Part shown: one piece after another, positions 52,719-64,000 of the stretch | Layout: each line of letters starts with the position of its first letter | How positions within the stretch are numbered: position 1 is the stretch's first letter | Origin: Cladorhizidae sp. MBARI D1340-BT2 | Lineage: Eukaryota > Porifera > Demospongiae > Poecilosclerida > Cladorhizidae | DNA length: 64,000 bases | Assembly: GCA_028752905.1 (NCBI GenBank) | Contig: JAQNBH010000012.1 | Coordinates: forward strand, 28,157,816 to 28,221,815 | Direction of reading: 5' to 3' | Notes under the pieces: generated by a model | The model's database searches: none | What the model saw: the letters and a program-made list of their open reading frames with translations, nothing else | Told to the model about the DNA's origin: nothing | Program-made: the position numbers and the translations under genes

Positions 52719-53110
52719 AATGGATAACTAGGCTGGGGATGGGGAAGGGGTAGAAATGGGTGAATAAGATGAACTGCTTCCTCCAGAACTGCTCCCTCCA
52801 GAACTGCTTCCTCCAGAACTGCTCACAGCTGCTATGAGCTTTCTGAATAGGACTTTGGCATTTCCAGCAGACTGAGTCCGGGAATTCTATCTCTCTACTC
52901 TTTGCCCCCAGGTCACTGTAGGCTTCCGAGCTTCGTTGGAAGAGAGCGAGGGCTCTGGATGTTGCTGAATGTGCTTATTCGCTTCGAAAGGAGCGAAGAG
53001 AGTTATTTGTTCCTCTTCACTCGGAGAAGTGTTGTAGTCTGAGGAGATGATATTGGAGAGTCTGACACATTGTCCATAGCTGGCTCGACTTTAGCATGCT
53101 AGTTGAGGTT
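52719..53110 (-). CDS. Probable 5' coding region of PIKfyve, unresolved
   Basis: The minus strand here has a Ser/Gly-rich coding-like stretch (AAVSSSGGSSSGGSSSGG, then SPISTPSPSP) built on three 15-18-bp repeats. Upstream are PSEEEQITLFAPFEANKH and a possible start (ATG near 53080, MDNVSDSPIS). Frames change between these pieces. A gtgagg donor at 52717-52718 would give the phase 2 needed by the next exon. I cannot produce a single consistent exon, so treat this as a lead. Confidence 0.35.
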
Positions 53111-53810
53111 TGTGTAGCTGCTGTAGATGGGTCACTGACGGTTGGGCTATAGGCGACCCTTTTCCTTTCAGAGTGTCTGGCGTGCGCGGACCCTTTATTA
53201 ACTGCGCGCAGAGGTGGCTACGCTATAGACTAGTATAGACGATAAACAAAGTCAGCCTCCTTTCTCTAGAAAATGACAAAGGACTTAAACAAGGCAGCAA
53301 GGCTCAAGATTAAAAATAAAAAATGAGTAGTAAAATCGCTCTGAAATTCAAAAAGTTGCAAGCAGTTTAAAGGCGGGTTTGATGATCCTGCAGCGTGCAT
53401 AGTTTATGCCAGACAAGAATAACGGGCGACGCGTTTGAATGCGAGTTGCACAGAAGATGTGCGGGCCTCTCAATAACTGCATTCCATCTCGCAAAGTGCG
53501 ACCCTACACACCTCATTGCAGGCTAGACGAGCAAGAGTCTGAGATTTATAAGTTATTAAGAAATCAGACATTTATTAGCACCCTTTGTCGCATAAAAAAT
53601 GTAAACCCACCATTCATCAAGAGTCCAAGCTACTTTCTATTGAGTCAAATCTTCAGCAGTTCATACAATCAGCTAAACAGAACATGAATGTAACTTAGTT
53701 TCTGCCTTCCACGCTAACTCAGGCAAATTACAGATATCGTCATATCCAAAGCTCATTTCCTGAATCAGCTGTGGTCAAATATCCACTCAAAAAAGCCATA
53801 CGCCTGCGCG

Positions 53811-54047
53811 TGTCACGAATTCGTGACAACGGTAAGTGTTAAGAGCCTTGAAAATATCAGGTTGGTTGATGGATATGGGGTGTGATTGGTCTGTGGGGGA
53901 TAGAAGGTCTTCAAGAGAAGGGAGAACAAGATCACTTGTGTTAAAAACAGAGTTAAAGAACAAGTTGAGGGGTCTCTATAAGACCATTGTCACGTATTCG
54001 TGACAGTAGTAATTGTCACCTGTAGACCACCGTCACGATATCGTGAC
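53811..54047. promoter_or_regulatory. Three near-identical palindromes
   Basis: tgtcacgaattcgtgaca (53811-53828, perfect), tgtcacgtattcgtgaca (53988-54005, imperfect at one centre pair) and gtcacgatatcgtgac (54032-54047, perfect). All share tcacg-NNNN-cgtga. Each is near a TTAA (53839 and 53953), so they may be subterminal sites of piggyBac-like elements; a transcription factor site cluster is the alternative. Confidence 0.55.
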
Positions 54048-54179
54048 AGCCACTTCATTTTGACCACGAAGGTTTTTTTTACTATGGTTCGTGCTATGAA
54101 TGGCCTGTGGTTATGATACCCAGACTCTACTAGAGAGGTTATTGATGATAATGGCATGGTGATTGTACATAGACTCAAA

Positions 54180-54950
54180 TAGTTGTAGGGATGATGAAAT
54201 AGATATGAGTAGCAATTTTTATGAGACCAAGGATGAGAGTGCAAGTATGGATGTTGGAGCAAGTGGAAATAGGGGGAGAGATACAGTGATAGGACTAAGT
54301 CAGCAGATGTCAATGGGAGGTCATCGTAATAGGGGAAGAGCTGCAGGTAGAGGACAGCAGAGGAAGGGAAGAGCTGCAGGAAGAGGACAGCAGAGGAGAG
54401 GAAGATCAGTTGGAAGTGGAACCAGCCGTGTGGATGCTAGCCAATATATGTGGACAACTGCTGGGGAAGGTATGACATTCCTGGAATAAAAGAACAATAA
54501 TAATTAATATTATTAGGTATTACAGACAAATGTTTTATATCAAGCAAACTTTACATATAAACCATTATTATTTCTTTTTAAATTCTAGATGACATTGCAG
54601 AGTAGCCCATACATCCTTCAACCAGGACCTAATGTTCCTCCATCCTGCCAAAGTGCAGAAGATTGTTTTCAACTATTCTTTGGTCCAACCATGCTAAAGT
54701 TTACCATTGACAGGACCAATGCACATGCCGAGCTGAAGTGTGCCCAAGAACAGCTGAAGGGCAAACAGGCTGAATGGCAAGGGACACCATTACTAAGTGT
54801 GAGGAAGTCAGAGGTGTGACTGTGCTTTCTGCAATGGCAGGATGGCACCAGACACCTCACCCTGTATAGATGTGGTGCCTGCCTAACACACTCCACTCCA
54901 CACCTACCACTCACAGAGGACAAATAAAACAGAAGACTGAATCTATATAA
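54180..54950 (+). pseudogene. piggyBac-like remnant, internally deleted
   Basis: An N-terminal-like part has an acidic start, an Arg/Gly-rich repeat (GRAAGRGQQRKGRAAGRGQQ) and then, in a second segment (54589-54819), SAEDCFQLFFGPTMLKFTID. The latter resembles the DFFxLFFxxELL entry of piggyBac transposases. The catalytic domain is absent, and the frame ends soon after in Cys-containing sequence that may derive from the C-terminal finger. Confidence 0.5.
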
Positions 54951-55850
54951 GTATACCTTCATCCTAGTTTCATGGTTATGATTACATGACAGATGTTGCT
55001 TCATCACAGATGTTGCTGCAATCCTATATGTAAAATATATTAATAAGTGAACAACTGAATGTGAGCAAGGACTATATAACAAAATCACACAGTGTTCTCA
55101 GGAAAGAAAAGGCTATTTAGCTAAGCTAGATAGCCATTTAACTGCTAACTAGCTATATGGGGGCGCTAGCTTGCTAGCTACTTGGGTGCTTTAGCCAGCT
55201 AGCAATATGGGAGCGCTAGCTGGTTAGCTACGCTAGCTACTATTCCTACACTATTTAGATGCGCTAGCTAAACTATTTACTATTCATACACTATTTAGCT
55301 TGATCTAACAGTCATAAAAGAAACCACTAGGTTTATATTAGCTGAAGTAAAGTTACTTACTCACCTTGGTAACGAGTTCTTCGCTTTACTTTTTTTAATT
55401 AGTTATTAGGAATAGTTTAAGGGTCGGCCGATTACTTTAAGGGAGTCCCTTTTATTAGTTTAAGTGTATAACGGGCTTTTATGATTTAATGTTGCTATTG
55501 CTGAGCCTGTTAAGGCCATCACATATATAATACAGCACAGTGTGAAACTATTTAGTAACTAACCTAATAACAATCTATATTTTAAAAAGAAGTCAACAGT
55601 ACTTAATTAGTACAATTATCCACAATATTAAGTTACGAGTGTCCTGCTGCTCAGGAAGGGGGGGACAGGAGTGGACCAAAGATCATTCCTCAGCTGACCA
55701 TACAACAATTCCTTTCTCCTCTGCCACCACTTCCCTACCCAATACATAACACACTCGCCCACCTCCTCCATCACTGCATCACTTACTCCCTCCACATCTT
55801 TCCCTCCACAGCTTTTATTAGTTTATTAGTTATTAGGAATAGTTTAAGGG
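54951..55850. other. Intergenic, with a short AGCTAGC repeat
   Basis: At 55115-55275 there are clustered gctagctacttgggtgc and gctagc copies. The segment agtttattagttattagg recurs (55395 and 55815). No gene recognised. Confidence 0.5.
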
Positions 55851-56013
55851 CAGGTGTCGTGCCATATTAGTCCCGCTGCCATATTTGTCCCGCTCAGAAA
55901 ATGTTCGCGATAACGGGACAAATATAGTGCATATAGTGCCATATTAGTCCCACCTGCCATATTAGTCCCGCCTGTGCCATATTTCTCACCTGAGCTGCCA
56001 TATTAGTCTCACC

Positions 56014-56149
56014 CAGGGGCAGATCCAGGTGGGTATTTTGGGGGTTTAACCCCCCCATATGATTTAAACCCCCCCATATAAATTTATAAAACTGCACTCG
56101 CCTTAGCTGATACCAAACCCCCCTTACTGATACCCTAGATCTGCCCCTG
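56014..56149. mobile_element. 136-bp MITE inside the 18-bp array
   Basis: Starts caggggcagatccagg and ends cctagatctgcccctg, a 16-bp inverted repeat with one mismatch. The flanks gtctcacc and tcacctgc are parts of the minisatellite unit, so the insertion split a unit. Likely hAT-type by its ends. Confidence 0.75.
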
Positions 56150-56409
56150 TCACCTGCCACATTTGTCCCGTCTCATGCTCACTGGCCATATTAGTCTCAC
56201 CTGTTATTTTTAATTTTTTTAAATTTATTTTTATATTTTTTATAAATTGATGCAAATACAAGCGCAAATGCATAGGAATGGCTTAGCAACCAAATGCTAT
56301 AGTGTTATTAAAGTCACCCTATATAGTTACATGAGTAATGGGATGCACACATAAGAGATGAATAAGTAAAATAGTCTGATAAAATATAATAAACACAAAG
56401 ATAATGAAT

Positions 56410-56515
56410 ATATAATAGGGATTAGGATTGATAAGGTGACCATGGGTTATGCTTAAAGGAATTAATATTAGGAGCAAACACAACAAAGTCAGGTAAACTA
56501 TTCCATATTCCTATT
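56410..56515 (-). pseudogene. C-terminal fragment of a non-LTR retrotransposon reverse transcriptase
   Basis: The minus strand encodes GIWNSLPDFVVFAPNINSFK then a stop soon after. The WNSLP...VV-x-A-x-x-(I/L)NSFK pattern is the typical extreme C-terminus of LINE (CR1/L2/jockey-like) ORF2 proteins. Only this tail is present, as expected for a 5'-truncated insertion, and it lies within the 18-bp array. Confidence 0.65.
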
Positions 56516-57801
56516 TCGAGTCTCACCTGCCATATTAGTCTCACCTGCCATATTTGTCTCACCCGACATATTAGTCTCACCCGACATATTAGTCTCACCA
56601 GCCATATTAGTCTCACCTGCCGTCTCACCTGCCATATTAGTCTCACCTGCCATATTAGTCTCACCTGCCATATTAGTCACCTGCCATATTAGTCTCACCC
56701 GACATATTAGTCTCACCCGCCATATTAGTCTCACCTGCCATAGTAGTCTCACCTGCCATATTAGTCTCACCTGCCATATTAGTCTCACCTGCCATATTAG
56801 TCTCACCTGCCATATTAGTCACCTGCCATATTAGTCACCTGCCATATTAGTCTCACCCGACATATTAGTCTCACCTGCCATATTAGTCTCACCTGCCATA
56901 TTAGTCTCACCTGCCATATTAGTCTCACCTGCCATATTAGTCTCACCTGCCATATTATATTAGTCACCTGCCATATTAGTCTCACCTGCCATATTAGTCA
57001 CCTGCCATATTTGTCTCACCTGCCATATTAGTCTCACCTGCCATATTATATTAGTCACCTGCCATATTTGTCTCGCCTGCCATATTAGTCACCTGCCATA
57101 TTAGTCACTTGCCATATTAGTCTCACCCGACATAATTATTAGTCTCACCTGCCATATTAGTCTCACCTGCCATATTAGTCACACCCAACATATTAGTCTC
57201 ACCTGCCTTAGTCACCTGCCATATAAATCTCACTTGCCATATAAATCTCACCTGTCATATTAGTCTCGTCTGCCATATTGTCTCACCTGACATATTAGTC
57301 CCATTTGCCATATAAATCTTACCTGTCATATTAGTCTCACCTGCATAACTGAATATGAATGTGTTGCGTGTATATATATATATATACACAAGCTATATAT
57401 AAATTGCAGTAAAAACATGGGAGGAGTATCTAATATGGCAAGTAACTTGACCATCATTTCTATCAGAAATCATGGGAGGAGAATACTTGCCATTTACTAA
57501 TCACAATTAGATGAACAATTTTTGTTTTGTTTTGCAATATACCCCTTCTCTGGATGATAGAAGGACAGGGTCAAGTATATATATTTGGTTCCTCAGCACC
57601 ATCCTACAATTTAACTTGTGCAAAACTCAATAAACATATTTCCAGGTCAACCATGATCCTAGGAAGACCGCCAGAAAGTTTAGGATCTCCCAGTATTTCA
57701 CAGATATGGAGAACTAAGACAGTTTATTGTATGAAAATGAGACATTAATAATTACCCAGAAAAAAATCCCAACAAGAACAAACAGATTCAGTCTCAATTA
57801 T

Positions 57802-60800
57802 TTAAGTGGCACCCAATTCCCTGTTGAAACAACTGCCACAGTTCCACTCCTCCTCCCGGTTGATGATGGCTGATGGTGGAATCTGTGCACATGATTGGTG
57901 GAACCATTCACTACACTTGCTGCACTGTGCCACTGTGAGGGCACGGTCATGGGGTTGTCTGCAAACACAGATCAATGGTTCCCTAAGAACAGTCTTGAGC
58001 TTCTTGCTTGTGGCTTTCCGTCGGCATCCTTGAACAGGGAATAGTTTGATGTGAGATGTCTGGAAAGATCTCATCAGGTGGGACCGCATCTTTGTTTGAT
58101 CAAATGTTATTGTTGATGGGTCCACACCATTGCATAATGTGGTTGCTACAGCAATGGCAAATAAACCACAGTCATTGCCTCCAGCCTGTTGATGCATGTA
58201 TGGTTTCTGTATGGTCAGGTGGCTTCCTTGATAGAATTCCATCCATGCCAGGCATTTTAGTGTATCCAGTTCTGCAATGATCCAACAACAATAAAGAACA
58301 AACGAACGAAACAACTATTAATTGTTTGTAGTATATAACTAATATAACTACTATTTATTTCACAAGAATTGATTGAATGGTAACACTATTTTAGTGGGTT
58401 CGTTGTTGTTCTATACATGGGCATCTTGCCATTAATATGGAGCTGTGAATCATAATTATTTAGGTGAAATTGTCACTCTTGCAAGGCCCTGGTTCTTAAT
58501 GTGATGCTTGAGTTGAGATACTACGCAAGTAAAAAATAGCTCACACAGTAGTTATCAAGGAGCCCAATTTTTTAATTGAGAGGATTAAAATAAAACAACA
58601 CTGTTGGATCCAATGACATTATTCAATTTCCAATGCATGTCATAAAAGTTGTTTGGAAATTGAGAACAGTTAATTCTTGATCCACCTAATCAGAATGTGT
58701 AAAAAAAAATTTAAGTTTAGCATATAAAATATTCTCATTCAAGTTATTTCTTACTGGTTCTTGTATAGAGGCTGTCATACACCCGCACAGTCCCCTTGGG
58801 CACTCCTATGCTGGACACACAGACCCAGTGGCCGCCAGTATTCATGATTTGGATATAATCCCGAACCGGAGTTCCAGTTATTGAGCCTCCACTTCCTGGT
58901 GCCACATACCCAATGGACTGGAAGCCACCCATCTTTGGAAACTGATTGTGAAGTAGAGCCTGCGCCTCATCTATGTGTGTGTCCTCTAGCCATGCTTCAG
59001 ACAGCAGAATTATAAAAAAGTCATCAGGGAATTTTCTGTAACGGACAGGTGATTTGCAAGGCAAGGGTTTTCCAAGCATTCTAGGCACAACTTGTGTAAC
59101 ACTGGTTACAACACAGTCTGATGTTGGCTCACTAGAGAGAGGTGTGTTTCTATCAGGTGGTGGGAGGACTGGACTATCTTTTTTAGTCTGTCGAATGAGT
59201 AGGCATTGTCTCTTCTCTGGACTCCCAGGGGAAGCTGCATCACTCAACTCATCAGATGGTCCAGGGTTGTTCGAACTGGTGTTGTCTGACTGGATGGATG
59301 AAGGTATCTCATGTTGAACTGGCAACTCTCTAGTTAAGTAAGGCTTCAAGAGCCCGACATTAACCTTAACCTTCATAATGTTTTGGTTGTTATCCTGCAG
59401 TGTGCAGAGTCCCTTGGGTGAGACATCAATGATTACATAGGGTCCCAACCAGTCCTGGGCCAGCCTGTCTCCTTTCCTGGATACCTTCCTTGCGTTCCTC
59501 TTAAGGACATAATCACCTATGATAGTCAACAGGTTAGTAATATAAAATTAAAACCATCCAGTAAAGGTCGAGCGACAGATAAAAATATATCACAAGAAAA
59601 CAGACAAGGACATTCTAAAATTTATCAAAACTCTGAAATACATCTATCCAGAAAATTTTATTATTCTTGGCCTTTTGATTTTTTCTCAGAAACAACAATG
59701 GGACTCTAATTTCATTCAGCTTATATAAAGGCACACATTAAAGGTACACATTAATTCATAAAAACATACCTATTGCAAAAGTAAAGCGCTTTAAGCCTCT
59801 TTTTTGCTTGGAATCGAAATAAGCTTTATGCTTCGCTTTAGCTTCTTCAATTTTCAACCGTATCTTCTCATCCATGATATGTACCTATGTGATTACAAAG
59901 TAAAACAGATCTGTAACATGATTTTTTGAGAGTGCATCAAACATTTTCATTAAACTATTTGTCCCCCATTTTTGGTTACAAAAAAGTGTCATGTCACATA
60001 TTTATGTTTGCCAGTCAGTTTTGTTCTTACATCTGCCACATGCTTCTCCAAATTAGATTGTATATCAGGAGACATTGTGAGTGAGATGTTTTCATAGAGA
60101 AGCTCCTGCTCATTCTCATGTTCTGCATTGATGGCAATGGAACCCCTAGCTGTTCGGTAGAACATCAACACAAATGGCTGTTGCTTTGTTGAAGACTGGA
60201 CACTTGTATTGATACCATAAGTTGTGGGGAGTACATATCTACATAAGTACACAAACATCATACATAGAAATCATAACTACAAGCAGCACATTCAAGGTAT
60301 ATGCACACCAAAAACCATGTTTATATTTTTAGTATATAAGAATTTGGAAAATAATATACCGTATTGCTACAATGTGCAATTTTGAGATCCATAAATGTAT
60401 AATACGCTCTTAGTTTTGCGTTTTATAATAAGTACCACTAATTATAACAAGATTTGTTGGCACTTTTCTGCGCCCATTGTACCCTCTGCACATTTTCGTT
60501 TGCTCTCCTGATACTTCTCTGATTGATTCCTACGTCTTCGCTAGTAGGCAGGGATCGTTTGAAGCACTTTCGAATGGTCACACTGTAGTCAGCTTCTTTC
60601 TCGCTAGTAAACCGTCTGGCTTTTGGCTGCAATATGCACGCGGAATGTTTTGTGCAATAAAAAAGGTTGCGAGTATGTTTTGCGAATAACAATGCACTCG
60701 CAAAACTTAATCAAATTTTGTAGCAATTATGGTAGCAATAACTACTAATAATGTTATTTTTTATGCCTTTTCATCATTAATTTTTTATATAATATGTGTG

Positions 60801-61635
60801 TATGTGTGTGTGTGTGTGGGTGGGTGTTTCAGTGTGAGAGGATTCATTGGAGAGATTCTGGTGAGATTTTCTATGGTAATCACAGATTAGCATGAAATGT
60901 GATATTGGCATCTATTGGAAGGTGGTGGTAATATAGTAGAAATCTCTCTATTTATTAACAAACTGTCAATCTTGAAAAATAATTATTAAATATTGGTAGC
61001 TTACTTGTTCCAGTCAGATTGAGCATCGTTTGTATACTTGGACAGAGCCCTCTTAAGAGTTTGATTAGTCCGCTCATCTTGGCCATTGCTCTGAGGGTGA
61101 TATGCTGAACATACCATCCGCTTCACTCCAAAAGCAGTCAAGACAACATCATTAAGCTGAGTTATCAAATAAGTTCACACAAACACACAAACAGAACATT
61201 ACTCTGCATGAATATTTATCAAAAGGAAGCAGGAGGAAATGTCCAGAGAATCAAGACTGAAGTCGCTAATAAAGTTGTGTTAAGTCTGCCTTGTACTGAA
61301 TAGTCTCTTGTAAACAAATCCAACACATTTTCCTTGATTAATTTTCACTTCTCAGACCACATACATGTCATGTCATGAACACAGATGGCAACAGTTTTAT
61401 TAAGTTAGTTACCTGGTTTATAAATTCACGCCCCTGATCCATTATAATTTTTTGGGGAGGACCATAACTGTAGATGAGCTCGAGTAGAATGCTTGCGACA
61501 TCACCAGCTGACTTGGACTTGATTGGCCGAGCAAATACCCACTTGGCAAAGAGATCTGTGACAGTGCAGACATATCTATGGCCTTCGTCTGTGGCCGCAA
61601 ATGGGCCAATGAGGTCTATAGTCAAAATCTCCCAT
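57802..61635 (-). CDS. Ginger1-like transposase: Gypsy-type integrase + Ulp1 protease + PHD finger (5' end missing)
   Basis: Exons by GT-AG and homology: 61635-61414, 61156-61005, 60238-60031, 59884-59770, 59516-58755, 58271-57802. The integrase core has TIDLIGPF (first Asp), IIMDQGREFINQ (second Asp) and SAYHPQSNGQDERTNQTLKR (Glu). The GPY-type C-terminal domain reads DWLGPYVIIDVSPKG. After a Ser/Pro-rich linker a C48/Ulp1 protease follows, with GGHWVCVSS (His), VRVYDSLYT (Asp) and QQAGGNDCGLFAIA (Gln, Cys). A complete PHD finger closes it, from ICVCRQPHDRALTVAQCSKC through EWFHQSCAQ to WNCGSC. Integrase plus Ulp1 is the known Ginger1 plan. The N-terminal zinc-binding part and both terminal repeats were not found. 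A domesticated host gene is the alternative. Confidence 0.82.
60262..61004. other. Intron of the Ginger1-like gene
   Basis: Between exons at 60238 and 61005. It includes a TGTG run near 60797 and an 84-codon minus frame (60438-60692) with no recognised domain. Confidence 0.5.
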
Positions 61636-61838
61636 CTGTAAGTTGCAACATGATTTTAAGCAAATCAGATGTGCCTGTAATTACCTGATTTTATGCAGTT
61701 TAATTAGTATATAGTGCATAAGATTTGGATTGGTAAAGGATCATCTAACTTGTTTGATCATAATTGACTAGATATAGTAAATAAAATAAAATTAACAAAA
61801 AAAATTATTCAATTTAATCTGTGTTTAATCTGTATATG

Positions 61839-63731
61839 TGACAGGATCTGAGAAAAGGGCCCTTATCTGGCAAAAGCTCGTTTTGTGCTAGGAGTAAAAA
61901 TAGCTACTAGGTAATTAATCATGAAATTTTACTTTTTAGCGTCAGTGGCATCTTGGGTCTTTCTTCTAACTTCCTACAAACTTTCAAGGCCTGGAGGCGC
62001 TTCTTTCTAGGCAAGCGCGCAGTTAGAAAAAGCTTACTAAAAGCTCGTTATTGCGTCTATATACCGCCACGGAATAGTATACTAGCGCAGGGGGAATTCC
62101 CCCGCGGTTACCATGCAAACCCCAAAGTAAACACGGCTCCTTTGAAGCTGTGAATGCTCTTGCACCTTGGTTGTGAAGATCAGCAATCTCTCTTGGAGGT
62201 CTTAGAGGGTGCTCCTGGAGGAGATAGCTTGAGTGATGAAGAAAATGACAGTGACAATGAAGAAGGTAATGACAGTAACCTATTTACAGGTTCAAATAAG
62301 TATAACAATAACAGTATAATAGGACTAGATGCAAAACAATAGAGTGCATGTATGTGTGTGTATGTGAGTGCACTTCCATTATACAGGAGAATTGAACATA
62401 GAACAGGATGAGCTTGAAGAGGATTCGATCGTGGAGAGTGACAGAGAAGAGGATATCAATCATGATGGCCTTGTGGGGCTGGAGCTCTTAATCGATTGCC
62501 TTCTTTGTCCTCAACCAGGTTATGACATGCCTAATGTTGTGGTTCCAAAAGGCCTTTCAACAGAACGAGAATGGTATTTGTTTGACCAGATCAGACAATT
62601 CTGCCCCGATGAGTCAAAAGACATTACTTGTCCAGAACCTTTGGTTCCTAGGCCAAGCAGTCGTGGTGCTACACCTGAAGTTGAGGATGAGGCATTATCT
62701 GTACCACATACCAAAAGACGCAGGGTATGCAGCAACTGCAAAAAGACAGGACATAACAACAGGTCATGCCGAACCAAGCAATAAACTTGTAGTGTGTGTA
62801 GGTATTACTTTTTATCACTTCATACTGTTCTTATAATAGTGCATGCAATGTTTACCCCAATAAGATTGTCGAGTACACATGATTTGTAAAACATTTCAAA
62901 ACCTATCATCCACTCTCCATTCTTATACCTGGTTAGGGGGGGCTAGTGTATAGCTACTGCTTAAAAATCAAAAAAAAAATACAGCTTTATAGTTAGCAAT
63001 AGGTGCATGCAGCTCTAAAAACCAGCTTTAGGTCTGATTCAGCTCCAGCATAATCACGATAGAGTTCAGCTCCAGTGCTATCATAATAGAGCTAGCTATG
63101 TGCACAGAGAAATGGACCACACCCTCACATGCACAATAGATTTGCAACAAAACAGATACACTGAGTAATACTCTACATTCATGGCTTAGTCCCAACCTAG
63201 CGCCAAAGAAAATAACCATAGCTAAAGCTATGTAAAGAAGGAAACAAGAAAACTAGTAGTTTAGCTAGCAAAACATTTTAACACCTTTTAAAAGATAATT
63301 TTTAGGCTAACATACCTTCTGTAAAACACTCCAGTGGTTCCTTCTCTTGTTCTTTAGCTCTAAGTCAAGCCAGAATGCCAAAGGGCTGCCTCAGTTAGTT
63401 ACGTGTGACTGACAGAACTGAGAGCCTGTGCGTATCTGTGTCTTAGCCATGCGGAGAGAAATTAATTAAATTATGACGTCACTGGTGCGTGACACGGAGT
63501 TTCACGTGAGAATTCCCCCAAAAATTGCGCATGACTTTGGAAACGTTTTTTCTCATTTCGGGTGTGGGGGAGGAAATGGAATGAAAAGGTCTATAACATT
63601 AAAACGGCTCCAGATCAAGGTATGGTTCAAGTTCCATTCTGCTTAGCTTTTTTGGAACTTTAACCCCATACCAATAATGGGGGAAATGTAATTTTAGGGA
63701 TAAGGGCCCTTTTCTCAGATCCTGTCACATA
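61839..63731 (+). mobile_element. 1.9-kb element with 29-bp terminal inverted repeats
   Basis: The left end tgacaggatctgagaaaagg and its continuation gcccttatc are exactly inverted at the right end (63699-63727). A 17-bp sequence tgtttaatctgtatatg lies immediately left of the left repeat (61822-61838) and four bases beyond the right repeat (63732-63748). Because the left flank is itself a short tandem repeat, the real target duplication could be shorter. It encodes a small protein without a transposase core, so it is probably non-autonomous. Superfamily unresolved. Confidence 0.8.
62154..62784 (+). CDS. Small acidic protein with CCHC zinc knuckle (two exons, ~169 aa)
   Basis: Exon 1 (62154-62265) starts MLLHLGCEDQQSLLEVLEGA and ends in an Asp/Glu-rich run. 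The donor gtaatg joins the acceptor atacag at 62386 in phase 1. Exon 2 (62387-62784) continues acidic (GELNIEQDELEEDSIVESDR) and ends RRRVCSNCKKTGHNNRSC, a C-x2-C-x4-H-x4-C knuckle. An acidic head and zinc-knuckle tail without catalytic domain look like the two ends of a transposase joined by internal deletion. The acceptor at 62386 is well formed; the start is less certain. Confidence 0.6.
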
Positions 63732-63748
63732 TGTTTAATCTGTATATG

Positions 63749-64000
63749 TAGCATCTCTTATTTTTATATCTCCCTATATACTAACTTGTCCAATATCAGA
63801 CCTATTCATGCAGCCTAAAAGTTTAGGCTTCTCTTGCCTACATTTTAAAATGCGTTAGCACTCTCATGTAGGGCTCATGTCGGGTTGGCAGGTCAGAGGT
63901 CATTCAGCAATACAAACTAAAACTCGCCATATGCTCGATTCTATCCGCACACAGAAGCGCAGTTCTCCAAACTAAAAAAAAGGTCGGAAAAATGACGTCA
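63749..64000. other. Right edge, no gene recognised
   Basis: Searched on the minus strand for the zinc-binding N-terminus of the Ginger1-like integrase; nothing convincing. That part may lie beyond the window. Confidence 0.5.

Larger units (their letters stand above)
55855..57345. repeat. 18-bp minisatellite, about 60 copies
   Basis: Unit gccatattagtctcacct with shortened (gtcacctgcc) and altered (gacatatt, tttgtctc) copies. It is interrupted by a MITE (56014-56149) and by a block of unrelated sequence (56205-56515). Confidence 0.95.

Noticed and set aside
53439..53687. 82-codon plus ORF
   Set aside because: No recognised domain, repeat or splice partner; insufficient support for a gene.

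Overview
This looks like nuclear DNA from an animal. Genes are split by phase-consistent GT-AG introns, there are several eukaryotic DNA transposon superfamilies, and tandem repeats are very dense. The main gene is metazoan-type PIKfyve. An early-branching marine invertebrate, perhaps a sponge, would fit the short introns, the Ginger-type element and the minisatellites, but the species is an inference.

Layout. From 2793 to about 53 kb the minus strand carries one long PIKfyve-like gene (phosphatidylinositol-3-phosphate 5-kinase). I could place 25 coding exons whose phases agree across every junction: FYVE (50 kb), DEP (43-44.5 kb), CCT/TCP-1-like domain (39.7-41.2 kb), an acidic linker, the Cys-rich PIKfyve-specific region (20-27 kb), Ser-rich linkers (8.8-16 kb) and the PIP-kinase domain (2.8-6.5 kb). 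The last kinase exon or exons are not found and probably lie left of the window. The first coding exon is unresolved near 52.7-53.1 kb. Two single-base frameshifts break conserved domains, most simply explained as sequence indel errors.

The introns are packed with minisatellites (unit lengths of roughly 12 to 98 bp) and transposons: a Tigger/pogo element (23981-26029), TTAA-flanked foldback elements (27992-29113 and 31747-33310), an intact-looking piggyBac (33381-36623) and a decayed hAT (46589-48354). Several of these sit inside tandem arrays. The 66-bp satellite around 31-37 kb has a TTAA in every unit and was hit twice by TTAA-specific elements.

Outside the PIKfyve gene, a broken Ty3/Gypsy integrase lies at the left edge. 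To the right are palindrome clusters, a piggyBac-like remnant, an 18-bp minisatellite, and at 57.8-61.6 kb a multi-exon minus-strand gene joining a Gypsy-type integrase to a Ulp1 (C48) protease and a PHD finger, the architecture of Ginger1 transposons. Upstream of it is a 1.9-kb element with terminal inverted repeats coding for a small acidic zinc-knuckle protein.
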